NCBI GenBank assembly: GCA_963715675.1
Contig: OY970265.1
Location: forward strand, 4,030,001-4,094,000
Source: DASVWZ01 sp963715675
GTDB lineage: Bacteria > Acidobacteriota > Terriglobia > Terriglobales > Acidobacteriaceae
DNA length: 64,000 bases
Reading direction: 5' to 3'
Shown here: one piece after another, positions 51,839 through 60,097 of the stretch
How positions within the stretch are numbered: the stretch's first letter is position 1
Layout: every line of letters starts with the position of its first letter
Notes under the pieces: model-generated
Told to the model about the DNA's origin: nothing
Database searches by the model: none
Seen by the model: the letters and a program-made list of their open reading frames with translations, nothing else
Position numbers and translations under genes: made by a program

Positions 51839-53203
51839 CTATACGCTGACTCCTAAGATGCGCATCGCTTCTCCAACGATATAGATTGAGCCGGTCACCA
51901 CCACGATGCCTTCCGCGCCGGCCAGTTCCCGGGCGCGCTGCAAAGCCGCAGCTACATCGGCCGCGTCTTCGATTTCGGTTGAGGTGCGTGCCGCAGCCTG
52001 GCGGATTTCTTCCGGCGAGGCCGAACGCGGATTGTCGGCATGAGTTGCCACCACGCGCTCGGCCAGCGGAAAAAGAACTTCCGCGATCTCGTTGATGGCC
52101 TTGTCACCCATGGCGCCGAACACGAAAAACAGCCGGCGTCCGTCGTAATACGCGGAAAGCGTCGAACGCAGCGCCCAGGCGCCCGCTGGGTTGTGCGCCA
52201 CATCGAAGATATATTCGGGTCCGGCCATAGGACGGTGCACCTGGAAGCGCCCCGGCCAGCGGGTTTCGCGGATACCCCGTTCGATCGAATCCGCCGTGAT
52301 GGCGAATCCCTGGTGGCTGAGTTCTTCCGCGGTGGCGATGGCCAGCGCGACATTTCTCAGTTGATGGCGTCCCACCAAAGGCGTCTCCACCAGAATCTGC
52401 TCTCCCATGACCTGCAGCGGATAACGGGAGACCGGCCCTGCTCCATAAGCCGCCCCTCTCTCGGTACTCGGTACAAGGTACTCGGTGCTCGCCGGCGACA
52501 CGGGCGGCACATACTGCACCGCGCTCACCGCCTTCGCGCCCAGTTCCAGAATCGTGTTGCCGATCACGTCGTTCGCCTGCGGCGTCTGCGGCAGGGTGAC
52601 GACCACTCCATTCCGCCGGATGATGCCCGCCTTCTCGCGCGCAATTTCCGCCACCGTGTTGCCCAGAAACTTCTCGTGGTCCAGCGAAATGTCGGTGATG
52701 ACCGAAACGCAAGGCTCGACCACGTTGGTCGCATCCAGCCGCCCGCCCATGCCCACCTCCAGTACCGCAATGTCGATCCGGCTGCGGGCAAAATACTCAA
52801 AGGCGATGGCAGTGAGCATCTCGAAAAAGCTGGGGTGCCAAGGCAGTTCGCCTTCTCCCACCAGCCGCTCAGCCGTGCGGTCAACCACGTCGTGCAGCAG
52901 AGCGAACTGGTCGTCGCTGATGACCTGCTCTCCGATCCGAACGCGTTCATTGATTCGCGCCAGGTGCGGCGACGTGTATAGACCGGTTTTCAATCCCGAA
53001 GCCCGCAGAATGGAAGCCAGCGTGGCCGCCGTCGAGCCCTTGCCATTCGTCCCCGCGATGAGCACCGAAGGAAACCGGCGCTCGGGATGGTCCAGCGCCG
53101 CCAGCAGCACGCGAACGTGCTTCAGGTCGAACTTCTGCGACGGCGTATGGGTCAGCTCATGACCCAGCGCATACATGCTCGCAACTGCGGTTTCGTAGGA
53201 CAT
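51839..53203 (-). CDS. folC: Folylpolyglutamate synthase / dihydrofolate synthase
   Basis: Adds glutamate to dihydropteroate or folates using ATP. The Mur-ligase fold is clear: the P-loop GTNGKGSTAATLASILRA (~49-66), YTSPHLARINERVRI, MGGRLDATNVV and DISLDHEKFLGNTVAEIA, with the C-terminal domain beginning around WPGRFQVHRPMAGPEYIFDV-AHNPAGA. The length of 454 is normal. Upstream neighbours accD and folC are often adjacent in bacteria; here a plus-strand gene separates them. It precedes plsC. Confidence 0.95.
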   Translation of the reverse strand: MSYETAVASMYALGHELTHTPSQKFDLKHVRVLLAALDHPERRFPSVLIAGTNGKGSTAATLASILRASGLKTGLYTSPHLARINERVRIGEQVISDDQFALLHDVVDRTAERLVGEGELPWHPSFFEMLTAIAFEYFARSRIDIAVLEVGMGGRLDATNVVEPCVSVITDISLDHEKFLGNTVAEIAREKAGIIRRNGVVVTLPQTPQANDVIGNTILELGAKAVSAVQYVPPVSPASTEYLVPSTERGAAYGAGPVSRYPLQVMGEQILVETPLVGRHQLRNVALAIATAEELSHQGFAITADSIERGIRETRWPGRFQVHRPMAGPEYIFDVAHNPAGAWALRSTLSAYYDGRRLFFVFGAMGDKAINEIAEVLFPLAERVVATHADNPRSASPEEIRQAAARTSTEIEDAADVAAALQRARELAGAEGIVVVTGSIYIVGEAMRILGVSV

Positions 53204-53514
53204 CGGGCTTTCGTCGTTCGTCGTTGGCCCTTGACCCTTGGCCGTTAGCCATTTGCCTTTGGAAAAGAGACAAACCGCCTTCAGATTATCAGTTTAGCGG
53301 TTGGACGCGGCGATACTCTACAAGGCGGGGTTTTACCGGCACCCAACAGCATTGAACGGCGCCGGAAGCAGGCCCAGCTGAGAGCCTCGGCAAGGCTGGA
53401 ATCGGAGTCTCAGGGGATCATTCTCGGTGGCCGGGAACGCCGGGAGCCGTTGGCGAGCGTAATCTGTTCTCGACAGTTATCGCCGATCAAATCCCAAGCC
53501 GTTAGAATCAAGCG
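53204..53514. other. Intergenic region, nothing recognised
   Basis: A 311-base divergent gap between folC and the hypothetical gene at 53515. It should contain both promoters. I see no ORF of note, no strong hairpin and no copy of the window's dispersed repeats. Confidence 0.4.
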
Positions 53515-54066
53515 ATGGGACGCCAAATACAACTGCATGTGCTCCCCAAAGACGTGAACGAACTACTCGTCGCAATGCACGACAGGGAGCCACTGGAAGT
53601 TGCCATGCGAACCGGGAATTCAGCAACGCTGGAGCGCCTCGCGTTCATTCCTGAAAACGTAAACGGCCAGACTCTGGTTCTATGGAGCGAACGATTCTCA
53701 CCGAACTTGCAGCGGGATTACGTGGCGACAGCACAGCCGCCCTATTACCTAGTGCACGAGCAGACCGAGTCGGTGCTTGAGTTATCTCTCTCCGCCTTGA
53801 CGAAGTGGGAAGATCAGCCAGCACTCACGCAGGGACGTATCTACGGTGTCTTCGAAAATAAGCAGGCTGAATTTGAGAGGTGCTATGAGAGGATCGTCCG
53901 CTACATCCGGCGGCACTGGCGGAAGAATCCGGCTGTCTGGATGGGCGGCTACGTTGGTCCAGCCGCGAGTGACTGGTTCGACGGAGGTGGACTATTGCTG
54001 CCCAGCTATATTCCACCCGTCCACAGCGATTGGATTCAACGTCTGGGCGAGCAGCACCCGCATTGA
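53515..54066 (+). CDS. Hypothetical cytosolic protein
   Basis: A 183-residue protein with no export signal. It opens MGRQIQLHVLPKDVNELLVA, has a beta-rich middle (RLAFIPENVNGQTLVLWSER) and contains IYGVFENKQAEFERCYERIV and RYIRRHWRKNP, ending in the Gly/Trp-rich GGYVGPAASDWFDGGGLLLP. The conserved-looking aromatic and glycine blocks suggest a folded, genuine protein. I do not know the family. It is on the opposite strand, inserted between accD and folC, and convergent with accD. Confidence 0.65.
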   Translation: MGRQIQLHVLPKDVNELLVAMHDREPLEVAMRTGNSATLERLAFIPENVNGQTLVLWSERFSPNLQRDYVATAQPPYYLVHEQTESVLELSLSALTKWEDQPALTQGRIYGVFENKQAEFERCYERIVRYIRRHWRKNPAVWMGGYVGPAASDWFDGGGLLLPSYIPPVHSDWIQRLGEQHPH

Positions 54067-54105
54067 TGTTGAACCCCATACCGGGCGTCTCAGGGGCGGA
54101 ACCCG

Positions 54106-54957
54106 TCAGGCCGCCGAAGCCACCATAAAATCCAAGGCCCGCGCAATGTAGGACTTCAAATGCTTGCGGGAGACGACTGCGTCCAGCATGCCGTGTTCCA
54201 GCAGGAATTCACTGCGCTGGAAGCCAGGCGGCAACTTCTGCCGGATTGTCTGTTCAATCACTCGAGGTCCGGCAAATCCGATCAAGGCTCCCGGCTCGGC
54301 GATGTTCAGATCGCCCAGCATGGCAAAAGAGGCGGTCACGCCGCCGGTGGTGGGGTCGGTGAGAACGGAAATGTACGGCACTTTGGCATCATCCAATTGC
54401 GCCAGCGCCGAGGAAATCTTCGCCAACTGCATCAGGCTGATGACGCCCTCCATCATGCGCGCACCCCCGGAGGCCGAGACAATGATGATGGGAGTCTTGG
54501 TTTCAAGTGCTTCCTCGATCGCAGCAGTAATCGCCTCGCCGACCACGGCTCCCATGCTGCCCCCGATAAACGAGTATTCCATCGCGCTGACGATGACCGG
54601 CCGCCCATTCAGCTTTCCGCGGGCATTGAGGATGGCGTCTCTCAATCCGGTTTCGGCCTGCGCTTGCTTCAGACGCGACGCGTACGCCTTGAGATCGACG
54701 AACTTCAGGGGATCGGTCGAGGCCAGGTTTGTGCTGAAGGTTTCGTAGTGGCCGTCGTCCAGAAGGTGCGCCAGCCGGGCGCGCGCGTCGATGCGGAAGT
54801 GCTTGTCGCACTTGGGACAAACATTCAGGTTCTCCGCCAGATCTTTCTTCCAGATGACCTGCCGGCAGCCGTCACACTTCACCCACAAGCCTTCGGTGCG
54901 AACCTTCTTCTCGCCCGTGGCGTCCAGTTCGCCGGATTTTCGTTTGAACCAAGCCAT
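54106..54957 (-). CDS. accD: Acetyl-CoA carboxylase carboxyltransferase beta subunit
   Basis: With AccA, transfers CO2 from carboxybiotin to acetyl-CoA to make malonyl-CoA. The N-terminal zinc ribbon is complete: C-D-G-C and C-P-K-C (WVKCDGCRQVIWKK, then LNVCPKCDKHFR). The carboxyltransferase crotonase fold follows, with SFIGGSMGAVVGEAI, SASGGARMMEGVISLMQLAK and DPTTGGVTASFAMLGD. The last residues end in the normal place. It opens with GELDATGEKKV, typical of AccD. A 12 bp AT-rich palindrome follows upstream of its start. Confidence 0.96.
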   Translation of the reverse strand: MAWFKRKSGELDATGEKKVRTEGLWVKCDGCRQVIWKKDLAENLNVCPKCDKHFRIDARARLAHLLDDGHYETFSTNLASTDPLKFVDLKAYASRLKQAQAETGLRDAILNARGKLNGRPVIVSAMEYSFIGGSMGAVVGEAITAAIEEALETKTPIIIVSASGGARMMEGVISLMQLAKISSALAQLDDAKVPYISVLTDPTTGGVTASFAMLGDLNIAEPGALIGFAGPRVIEQTIRQKLPPGFQRSEFLLEHGMLDAVVSRKHLKSYIARALDFMVASAA

Positions 54958-54965
54958 GGGGAATT

Positions 54966-55050
54966 TGTAATTGGGTAATTGAGTAATTTGGTAATTGAAA
55001 ACCCGGTTTTCAATTACACAATCACCAAATTACCCAATTACTCAATACTC
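54966..55050. repeat. AT-rich palindromic block between accD and cobO
   Basis: About 85 bases made of the units TAATTGGG/AATTGAGTAATTTGG and their complement. The centre TAATTGAAAACC (54992-55003) pairs with GGTTTTCAATTA (55005-55016), 12 bp. The outer parts are also imperfectly complementary, so the whole block can form one long hairpin. It stands out against the G+C-rich surroundings. Confidence 0.7.
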
Positions 55051-55578
55051 AATCCCTCTCTGCGCCATCACGCCTTTCTCATACGCGTGCTTGACCTGGC
55101 GCATTTCGGTCACGGTGTCGGCCAACTCGACAATTGTCGGATGTGCGTTGCGGCCGGTCAAGATCACGTGCACCATCTCCGGCTTTTTTTTCAGGCTCTC
55201 GGCCACCTTCGCCGGATCAAGCATACCGTATCCGATGGCGTAATTGATCTCATCCAGAATGACCAGGTCCCAGTCGCCCGACTGGATCGCCTGTTCACCC
55301 TCCGCCCAGGCCTGCTCGACCATGCGAACATCCTCGGGATCGGGTTTCTCCGCGCCCACCTTCACAAAGCCGCGCCCCATCTGCTTCATGACGAACTTGT
55401 CGCCAAAAGCCTGGACCGCGTCCAGTTCGCCGTAGTGCCAGGAGCCTTTCAGGAACTGCAGCATGAGCACCCGCATCCCCTGGCCGACGGCGCGCAGCGC
55501 GGTACCCATCGCGGCCGTCGTCTTGCCCTTGCCCGGCCCGGTATTCACAATGATCAGACCACGACGCACATCCTGCAT
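55042..55578 (-). CDS. cobO: Cob(I)yrinic acid a,c-diamide adenosyltransferase
   Basis: Adds the 5'-deoxyadenosyl group to the cobalt of corrinoids. The 178-residue P-loop protein matches CobO/BtuR: GLIIVNTGPGKGKTTAAMGT at the start, FLKGSWHYGELDAVQ, and WDLVILDEINYAIGYGMLDP (Walker B region), then VHVILTGRNAHPTIVELADT. The end overlaps the AT-rich block. No other cobalamin genes and no B12 riboswitch are visible next to it. Confidence 0.93.
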   Translation of the reverse strand: MQDVRRGLIIVNTGPGKGKTTAAMGTALRAVGQGMRVLMLQFLKGSWHYGELDAVQAFGDKFVMKQMGRGFVKVGAEKPDPEDVRMVEQAWAEGEQAIQSGDWDLVILDEINYAIGYGMLDPAKVAESLKKKPEMVHVILTGRNAHPTIVELADTVTEMRQVKHAYEKGVMAQRGIEY

Positions 55579-55727
55579 AAGGGGTAATCAGAGATTGTAC
55601 CTGTTTCCGGAGGGCGAAGTGGCGGGTGGAAGCGATTTATGCGAGCAGAAGCAAACCTTAGCGGCGTGCTCCTGCGTTCACCACGGAGACATCGAGAAGA
55701 AACAGCAACGCTTTACCGCACCCCGAA

Positions 55728-55889
55728 TCAGGGCATGGGCACAACTTGCCGGAACTCGACCCGGGCTGTTCCATTCGAGGAGTCGTCCTCTGCGAGTAGC
55801 TTGGCCACCACGCGCAGCGCGTCGATCTCGGCTTGCACTCGGATTATTTCCTGTTCTTTTCCACGGAGCACTTCGAGAGGGTCTTTCAT
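55728..55889 (-). CDS. Small helical protein of unknown function
   Basis: A 53-residue protein, start at ATG 55889: MKDPLEVLRGKEQEIIRVQA, then EIDALRVVAKLLAED. The heptad-like pattern gives a short coiled coil; the tail (NGTARVEFRQVVPMP) is irregular. Small proteins with this 'PLEVLRxKExEIxRVxxEIEALRxVAPLL' text recur in acidobacteria (from memory, family function unknown). There is no clear ribosome site. Moderate confidence that it is real. Confidence 0.55.
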   Translation of the reverse strand: MKDPLEVLRGKEQEIIRVQAEIDALRVVAKLLAEDDSSNGTARVEFRQVVPMP

Positions 55890-55992
55890 AGGGGAGAGCC
55901 TTCCAGACTGCAAATACTAACAAAGACACTGTAAGCCATTCCAGTCAAGCGCGGAACATCACGAAAGGGCAGAGTTCCGTCCCAGGCACTCT

Positions 55993-56436
55993 TCAATGCC
56001 CAAAATGGTACGGATGACCCTTGAGGATGGTGAACGCCCGATAGATCTGTTCGAGCAGAACCACTCGCGCCAGCTCGTGGGCCAAGGTCATCTTGCCGAG
56101 AGACAACGTAAGCGTTGCCGCCTGGCGCGCCTCGTCACTGAATCCGTTGGCCGGCCCGATGGCAAACAGCAGCGGAAGCGGGTTGCGGTCCTGGTAGTCT
56201 CCGATAAACTGCGCCAGCTCTTCCGACGACATCTGCTTGCCGCGGCCGTCCAGCAGAACCACGCTGTACTTCGGCGTCCTCGAACTTCCTCTGGCAAGAG
56301 CCAGCAACCCTGGCTCGTCCTTCAGCGTGATGCCTTCGGTTGGGGCATAACGGCTCAGCCGCTTGAGGTATTCGTCGGTCAGGGATTGGATCGCAGGCTC
56401 TTTGGTTTTGCCGATCCAGGCGATCTTGAGCTTCAC
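55993..56436 (-). CDS. rlmH: 23S rRNA (pseudouridine-1915-N3) methyltransferase RlmH
   Basis: A 147-residue SPOUT methyltransferase that modifies a pseudouridine of helix 69 of 23S rRNA. Key motifs: AWIGKTKEPAIQSLTDEYLK, VVLLDGRGKQMSSEELAQFI, FAIGPANGFSDEARQAA and the C-terminal trefoil knot with LSLGKMTLAHELARVVLLEQ and GHPYHFGH. Length and order are those of the family. It is followed (upstream on the minus strand) by dusB. Confidence 0.95.
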   Translation of the reverse strand: MKLKIAWIGKTKEPAIQSLTDEYLKRLSRYAPTEGITLKDEPGLLALARGSSRTPKYSVVLLDGRGKQMSSEELAQFIGDYQDRNPLPLLFAIGPANGFSDEARQAATLTLSLGKMTLAHELARVVLLEQIYRAFTILKGHPYHFGH

Positions 56437-56488
56437 CCCAAGAATTTAACCACAGACGGCACAGGTGGAAAAGAACAAGTCGGCGATT

Positions 56489-57661
56489 CTAGCCTTCGCG
56501 GGCGAGAGCCTGCCCTGAGCTTGCCGAAGGGGCGCCCGCACCACACAAGCGAGCTTCGAAGAATTCTTCTACACGCACCAGAACCTCCGGCGCGCTCTTG
56601 GATTCGTAGATAGCTTTCCGCAGGGCGGCTCCGCCGGGGACGCCGTGCGTGAACCAGGAGGCAAATTGCTTCATTTTGCCGACCGCATCGGGAAGTTCTT
56701 CCTCGATCAGCATGGAGAAGTAAGTGCGGATCATCTGGTAGCGGTCGGCTTCGCTGGGCTCTTCGTAGGGCAGACTGGCCGAGGCTGCGGAGCTTCGCTC
56801 CACCTGGACAGGCGAGATGCCTGTTCCTATGTGATTCGTGCGCAGTAACGCGCAATACTGCTCAATCTGCCGGAAAATCCATGGATTCGCCGGCGCGGTC
56901 CGTCCGATCATCACTGCATCGCATCCCGTCTGCGCGACCATGGCGCAGGCGTCCTCCGGAGTGCGAATGTCGCCGTTGCCGATCACCGGAATCTTCACCG
57001 CATCCTTGACCGCGGCGATCCACTCCCAGCGCGCCTGGCCACTGTAGCCTTGTTCGCGAGTGCGAGCGTGCAGCGCAACCGCGCACAGCCCGCAGTCTTC
57101 CGCCATCTTCGCCAGTTCGACGCAGACAATTTCTTCGTCATTCCATCCCGCGCGGAACTTGACCGTAAAAGGAATCTTGACCGCTGACCGGACCGCTTTA
57201 AATATCTCGCCAATGGCTGGCAGATCGCGCAGTAGCCCCGAGCCGCCGTTACACTTCACCACCTTCTTTGCCGGACAGCCCAGGTTGAGATCGACCAGAT
57301 CGAACCCCAACCCTTCGACCATGCGGGCGGCTTCCGCCATCACCTGGGGATTGCTGCCGAAAAGCTGCGCCGAGATGGGATGCTCATCTTCGTAGAAATG
57401 CAGGTAGCGCTTGGCTTTCTGATCTTTTTTGCGGAGGACGCCGTCGGCCGAAGTGAACTCGGTCATGATGAGGCCGCACCCGCCCAGGTTGCGAATGAAT
57501 CGCCGGAAAACAGTGTCGGTGACGCCGGCCATGGGGGCGAGAACGGTGGCGGGAGTCATCTCCACGTCGCCGAGCAGCAGGCGAGCAGGGACCGGCGTGG
57601 CGGGTGTGGCGCGGGCGCCCTCGCCCGTGGATTCGCCGGAATTGTCCCAGAACTTGCGCAT
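56489..57661 (-). CDS. dusB: tRNA-dihydrouridine synthase
   Basis: An FMN-dependent enzyme that reduces uridines in the D-loop of tRNA. The 390-residue protein begins its TIM barrel with LAPMAGVTDTVFRRFIR and has LNLGCPAKKVVKCNGGSGLL (catalytic Cys in GCP), PFTVKFRAGWND, ALHARTREQGYSGQARWEWI and IPVIGNGDIRTPEDA. The last ~18 residues (CGAGAPSASSGQALAREG) are encoded by a dispersed CTCAGGGCAGGCTC element, so the native C-terminus is probably a little shorter than the frame. N-terminal residues ~1-30 are also extra. Confidence 0.95.
   Translation of the reverse strand: MRKFWDNSGESTGEGARATPATPVPARLLLGDVEMTPATVLAPMAGVTDTVFRRFIRNLGGCGLIMTEFTSADGVLRKKDQKAKRYLHFYEDEHPISAQLFGSNPQVMAEAARMVEGLGFDLVDLNLGCPAKKVVKCNGGSGLLRDLPAIGEIFKAVRSAVKIPFTVKFRAGWNDEEIVCVELAKMAEDCGLCAVALHARTREQGYSGQARWEWIAAVKDAVKIPVIGNGDIRTPEDACAMVAQTGCDAVMIGRTAPANPWIFRQIEQYCALLRTNHIGTGISPVQVERSSAASASLPYEEPSEADRYQMIRTYFSMLIEEELPDAVGKMKQFASWFTHGVPGGAALRKAIYESKSAPEVLVRVEEFFEARLCGAGAPSASSGQALAREG
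56493..56545. repeat. CTCAGGGCAGGCTC dispersed element, copy 3, inside the end of dusB
   Basis: The minus strand reads GCGGGCGCCCCTTCGGCAAG then CTCAGGGCAGGCTCTCGCCC, related to 7309-7360 and 31030-31066. It supplies the last codons of dusB and its immediate downstream sequence. Confidence 0.55.
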
Positions 57662-57745
57662 GTTCTAAACAGGCTCAGCCCTGGGCCCTATTTTACCCGT
57701 CTTTCCCTGCCGCCTCAGTTGTGCCACAATCAGCATCACACGACC

Positions 57746-58351
57746 ATGAACCAACTTTCTCAGTCTTCCGCCCCAGATTCGCAATCCACCCCCAGCCACT
57801 GGATTGGCCGCGTGCTGATCGCCGTGCTCGTCGCCGAAGGAATATGGGGCCTGATCGTGTCGCTCACCCGCGACCTGACCGTGCCCTTTCTGGCGCGGCA
57901 AATGGGAGGAGATCCTCAGTCGCCCCTCTATCTCGGCAAGGGCGAGTACAACATTCCGGCCATTTTCGCCGCCGTGTTGCAGTTTTGCGTCGCTGGGCTG
58001 GTGGCAGTGATACTCAACGTCTGGGTCAGGCGGCCGGCGAAAGTCACACGCCGCACGGTCGTCAAAGCAAGCAGGAGCGCAGCCCCAGTTCCCGCACCAG
58101 CGCGTCCTGTTGCACCGCCACAGGTGGTCCCGGCTGGTATCTATGCGGCTCCAGGAGACCCGGTTTTTGCGGCCACGCCATCTCCAACGCCGCAAACGGC
58201 GAGTCCAGCGCCGGTGATCGCGCCCAAGCCTGCCGCAGCACCCCATCCACCTGTAACCCAAGCTCCTAAGCTCATCAAGCCCAAGCCTCCGAGGGAGATT
58301 CAGTACAACATCGTGGGCGAGCCTATTTCTCCCATGGAAGAGGATGAGTAG
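57746..58351 (+). CDS. Membrane protein with proline-rich C-terminal region
   Basis: A 201-residue protein. Two hydrophobic helices (~20-40, IGRVLIAVLVAEGIWGLIVS; ~70-95, IPAIFAAVLQFCVAGLVAVI) flank a loop with QMGGDPQSPLYLGKGEY. The C-terminal half is Pro/Ala-rich (VPAPARPVAPPQVVPAGIY, PSPTPQTASPAPVIAPKP), ending EIQYNIVGEPISPMEED. No catalytic motif. Divergent from dusB, which starts 85 bases away. Function unknown. Confidence 0.75.
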   Translation: MNQLSQSSAPDSQSTPSHWIGRVLIAVLVAEGIWGLIVSLTRDLTVPFLARQMGGDPQSPLYLGKGEYNIPAIFAAVLQFCVAGLVAVILNVWVRRPAKVTRRTVVKASRSAAPVPAPARPVAPPQVVPAGIYAAPGDPVFAATPSPTPQTASPAPVIAPKPAAAPHPPVTQAPKLIKPKPPREIQYNIVGEPISPMEEDE

Positions 58352-58373
58352 CTGCTGCTTCCTCCGATGGGCA

Positions 58374-58399
58374 TAAGAAAGCCTCCCACGAGGGAGGCT
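58374..58399 (-). terminator. Intrinsic terminator of rpmE
   Basis: AGCCTCCC (58380-58387) pairs with GGGAGGCT (58392-58399) with an ACGA loop; on the minus strand TTTCTTAT follows. It lies 35 bases after the rpmE stop and may also end the plus-strand gene at 57746-58351. Confidence 0.7.
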
Positions 58400-58433
58400 C
58401 TCGAAGTTGGTATCGTTGTAGTAAGCCTGCTGC

Positions 58434-58652
58434 TTACTTCTTGACCGGTTCGGCTTTGGCGTACTTGCGGCGGAAGCGCTCCACGCGGCCGGCGGTGTCC
58501 ATGAGCTTCTGCTTACCGGTGAAGAACGGATGGCAATTGGAGCAGATTTCTACATGGATGTCGCCCCGATGGGTCGAGCGGGTGGTGAAATTGTTGCCGC
58601 AGGCGCACAGTACGCGAATCTCGTTGTACCCGGGATGGATAGCTGCCTTCAT
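58434..58652 (-). CDS. rpmE: 50S ribosomal protein L31
   Basis: A 72-residue ribosomal protein of the 50S subunit, start at 58652 with AGGAG five bases upstream. It begins MKAAIHPGYNEIRVLCACGN and holds the zinc-binding cysteines C-A-C and C-S-N-C-H (EICSNCHPFFTGKQ), so it is the zinc-containing (C+) form, followed by TAGRVERFRRKYA. Single gene with its own terminator. Confidence 0.96.
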   Translation of the reverse strand: MKAAIHPGYNEIRVLCACGNNFTTRSTHRGDIHVEICSNCHPFFTGKQKLMDTAGRVERFRRKYAKAEPVKK

Positions 58653-58791
58653 GGTTCTCCTGACCTCTTTTCGAACCATTTGATTCTAAAGGATACCGGG
58701 AGGATTCAGCAAGACCGGGGACGGACCGCCACATTCGTCCTCGTAATCGAGGACGGGCCGCTTCGTCTCGGATTCCAAGCCGCCACCAATG

Positions 58792-58819
58792 AAAAACGGC
58801 AGGGCCGACCCCCTGCCGT
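58792..58819 (-). terminator. Intrinsic terminator of the HU gene
   Basis: On the minus strand ACGGCAGGG pairs with CCCTGCCGT (58811-58819 with 58796-58804), followed by TTTTTC. It lies 22 bases after the HU stop. Confidence 0.8.
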
Positions 58820-58840
58820 ATTCGAGATAAAACTACCAAA

Positions 58841-59122
58841 CTATTTACTGCGGTTGACGGCTTTCTTCAATTCAGCTCCGGGGGTGAACTTCGCCACTTT
58901 CCGGGCAGCGATCTTGATGGTGGCGCCCGTCTGCGGGTTACGCCCGTTGCGGGCCTTTCTCTGCGACACGGAGAAAGTGCCAAATCCAATCAATGCTACA
59001 CGATCCCCTTTTTTCAGGGCGGCTGTAACACTGTCTATGGTGGTGTCGATGGCGCCAGCTGCCTGCGCCTTGGTGACGTTGCAACCACTGGCAATGCGGT
59101 CAATCAGATCGGCCTTGTTCAT
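58841..59122 (-). CDS. HU family DNA-binding protein
   Basis: A 93-residue nucleoid protein that bends DNA as a dimer. It reads MNKADLIDRIASGCNVTKAQ, then the family signature GDRVALIGFGTFSVSQRKAR and GRNPQTGATIKIAARKVAKF, with the beta-arm Pro in RNPQTG. GAGGAG lies six bases before the start. A typical HU/HupB protein, with its own terminator. Confidence 0.96.
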   Translation of the reverse strand: MNKADLIDRIASGCNVTKAQAAGAIDTTIDSVTAALKKGDRVALIGFGTFSVSQRKARNGRNPQTGATIKIAARKVAKFTPGAELKKAVNRSK

Positions 59123-59452
59123 TTTCGCTCCTCGCAGGTTCCTTTATTCTCAGTTCTCGCCGCAGAAGGGGAGCACTTTCTGAGAGCGAAACCTAGCGGC
59201 CCTATTTAGCGCCTTCGCGCTTCTAAAGTCAACTGTGAAAATCGGCGCTGGGTGCCTGCTTTGGGTCATTCAGACTAGAATGGACTAAACTCGCCCCGAT
59301 ACCAGGTAATCGGGCACTTTAATTGTGGGGAGGTTCAACGGCCCTAAGCTGACAACCAACGGTTGCCTGCAAAGTCACGATTTGGGATGAGGCTGACCGG
59401 AAACACAAAATTGGCACGCTCCATGCCAACACGCTTGCCTGCTTTTCCTCCA

Positions 59453-59492
59453 CTGTCCACAATGCATTCCACATCTCCACACAATCTACACA
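59453..59492. promoter_or_regulatory. Cluster of four DnaA-box-like nonamers
   Basis: CTGTCCACA (59453-59461), CATTCCACA (59465-59473), ATCTCCACA (59473-59481) and ATCTACACA (59484-59492) share TNCACA and match TTATCCACA in about six or seven of nine positions. They lie ~70 bases upstream of the DUF1376-like gene, in the otherwise gene-free gap 59123-59560, and an AT-richer stretch follows (59505-59560). Origin or DnaA-regulated site is inference. Confidence 0.35.
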
Positions 59493-59560
59493 GTGCGACA
59501 GGATTTTGTGGTTGCAAGAATTTCCCTCATCAGTCACCTTCAATTGTGCAATAAGAAATC

Positions 59561-60097
59561 ATGGCTCCCGCAGTGGAAAATTTTCGGCGAAATCAACTTT
59601 TGGAGTGGTTCCCCTTTTATGTTCACCGCCTGGTAGGAGATACCCACTATAAGGCGCTGAAAGATTTTCAGCAAGCCTGGTACTTGAACCTGTTGTTTGC
59701 TTCATGGCTCTCAGAACGCCCGGGATATTTGCCAGACGACGGGCAGTTGTGGCGCCTCGCGAATGCGCGCACCCGGCAATTCTTCGAGAAAGAAGCTGAG
59801 CCAGTGCTGCGCCTGTTCGAGCGTGAGGGTTCGACAACTGACGAAGCGTCTTGGATCTATCATCGCGTGCTGCTGCAGATCTATGATGAGCAGGTGCTGA
59901 AATTCCACAAAAGGAAGCGTAAATCCTCAAAATTCACAGAGGATGGAATGACCTCTTATCTTGATTTTGAAGGTACACTAAAGAAAAAAGAAAATGGACG
60001 AGAACAATGTGCGCTCCATCCTGAATCGGGTCTCACACAATGGGGAACTTGCTGGGCTTGTTATGCTGAAAAATACGGAAGCCAAAGTGCCGGTTGA
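59561..60097 (+). CDS. DUF1376-like replication-associated protein with zinc finger
   Basis: A 178-residue protein. Residues ~16-70 (WFPFYVHRLVGDTHYKALKD, then FQQAWYLNLLFASWLSERP and GYLPDDGQLWRLA) resemble DUF1376, found in phage and plasmid replication initiators and helicase-loader partners. Residues 150-167 form a zinc-finger pattern (CALHPESGLTQWGTCWACY; Cys 150, His 153, Cys 164, Cys 167). A helicase-loader or initiator role is inferred from this and from the DnaC-like gene that overlaps its end. There is no strong ribosome site before the ATG. Confidence 0.7.
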   Translation: MAPAVENFRRNQLLEWFPFYVHRLVGDTHYKALKDFQQAWYLNLLFASWLSERPGYLPDDGQLWRLANARTRQFFEKEAEPVLRLFEREGSTTDEASWIYHRVLLQIYDEQVLKFHKRKRKSSKFTEDGMTSYLDFEGTLKKKENGREQCALHPESGLTQWGTCWACYAEKYGSQSAG

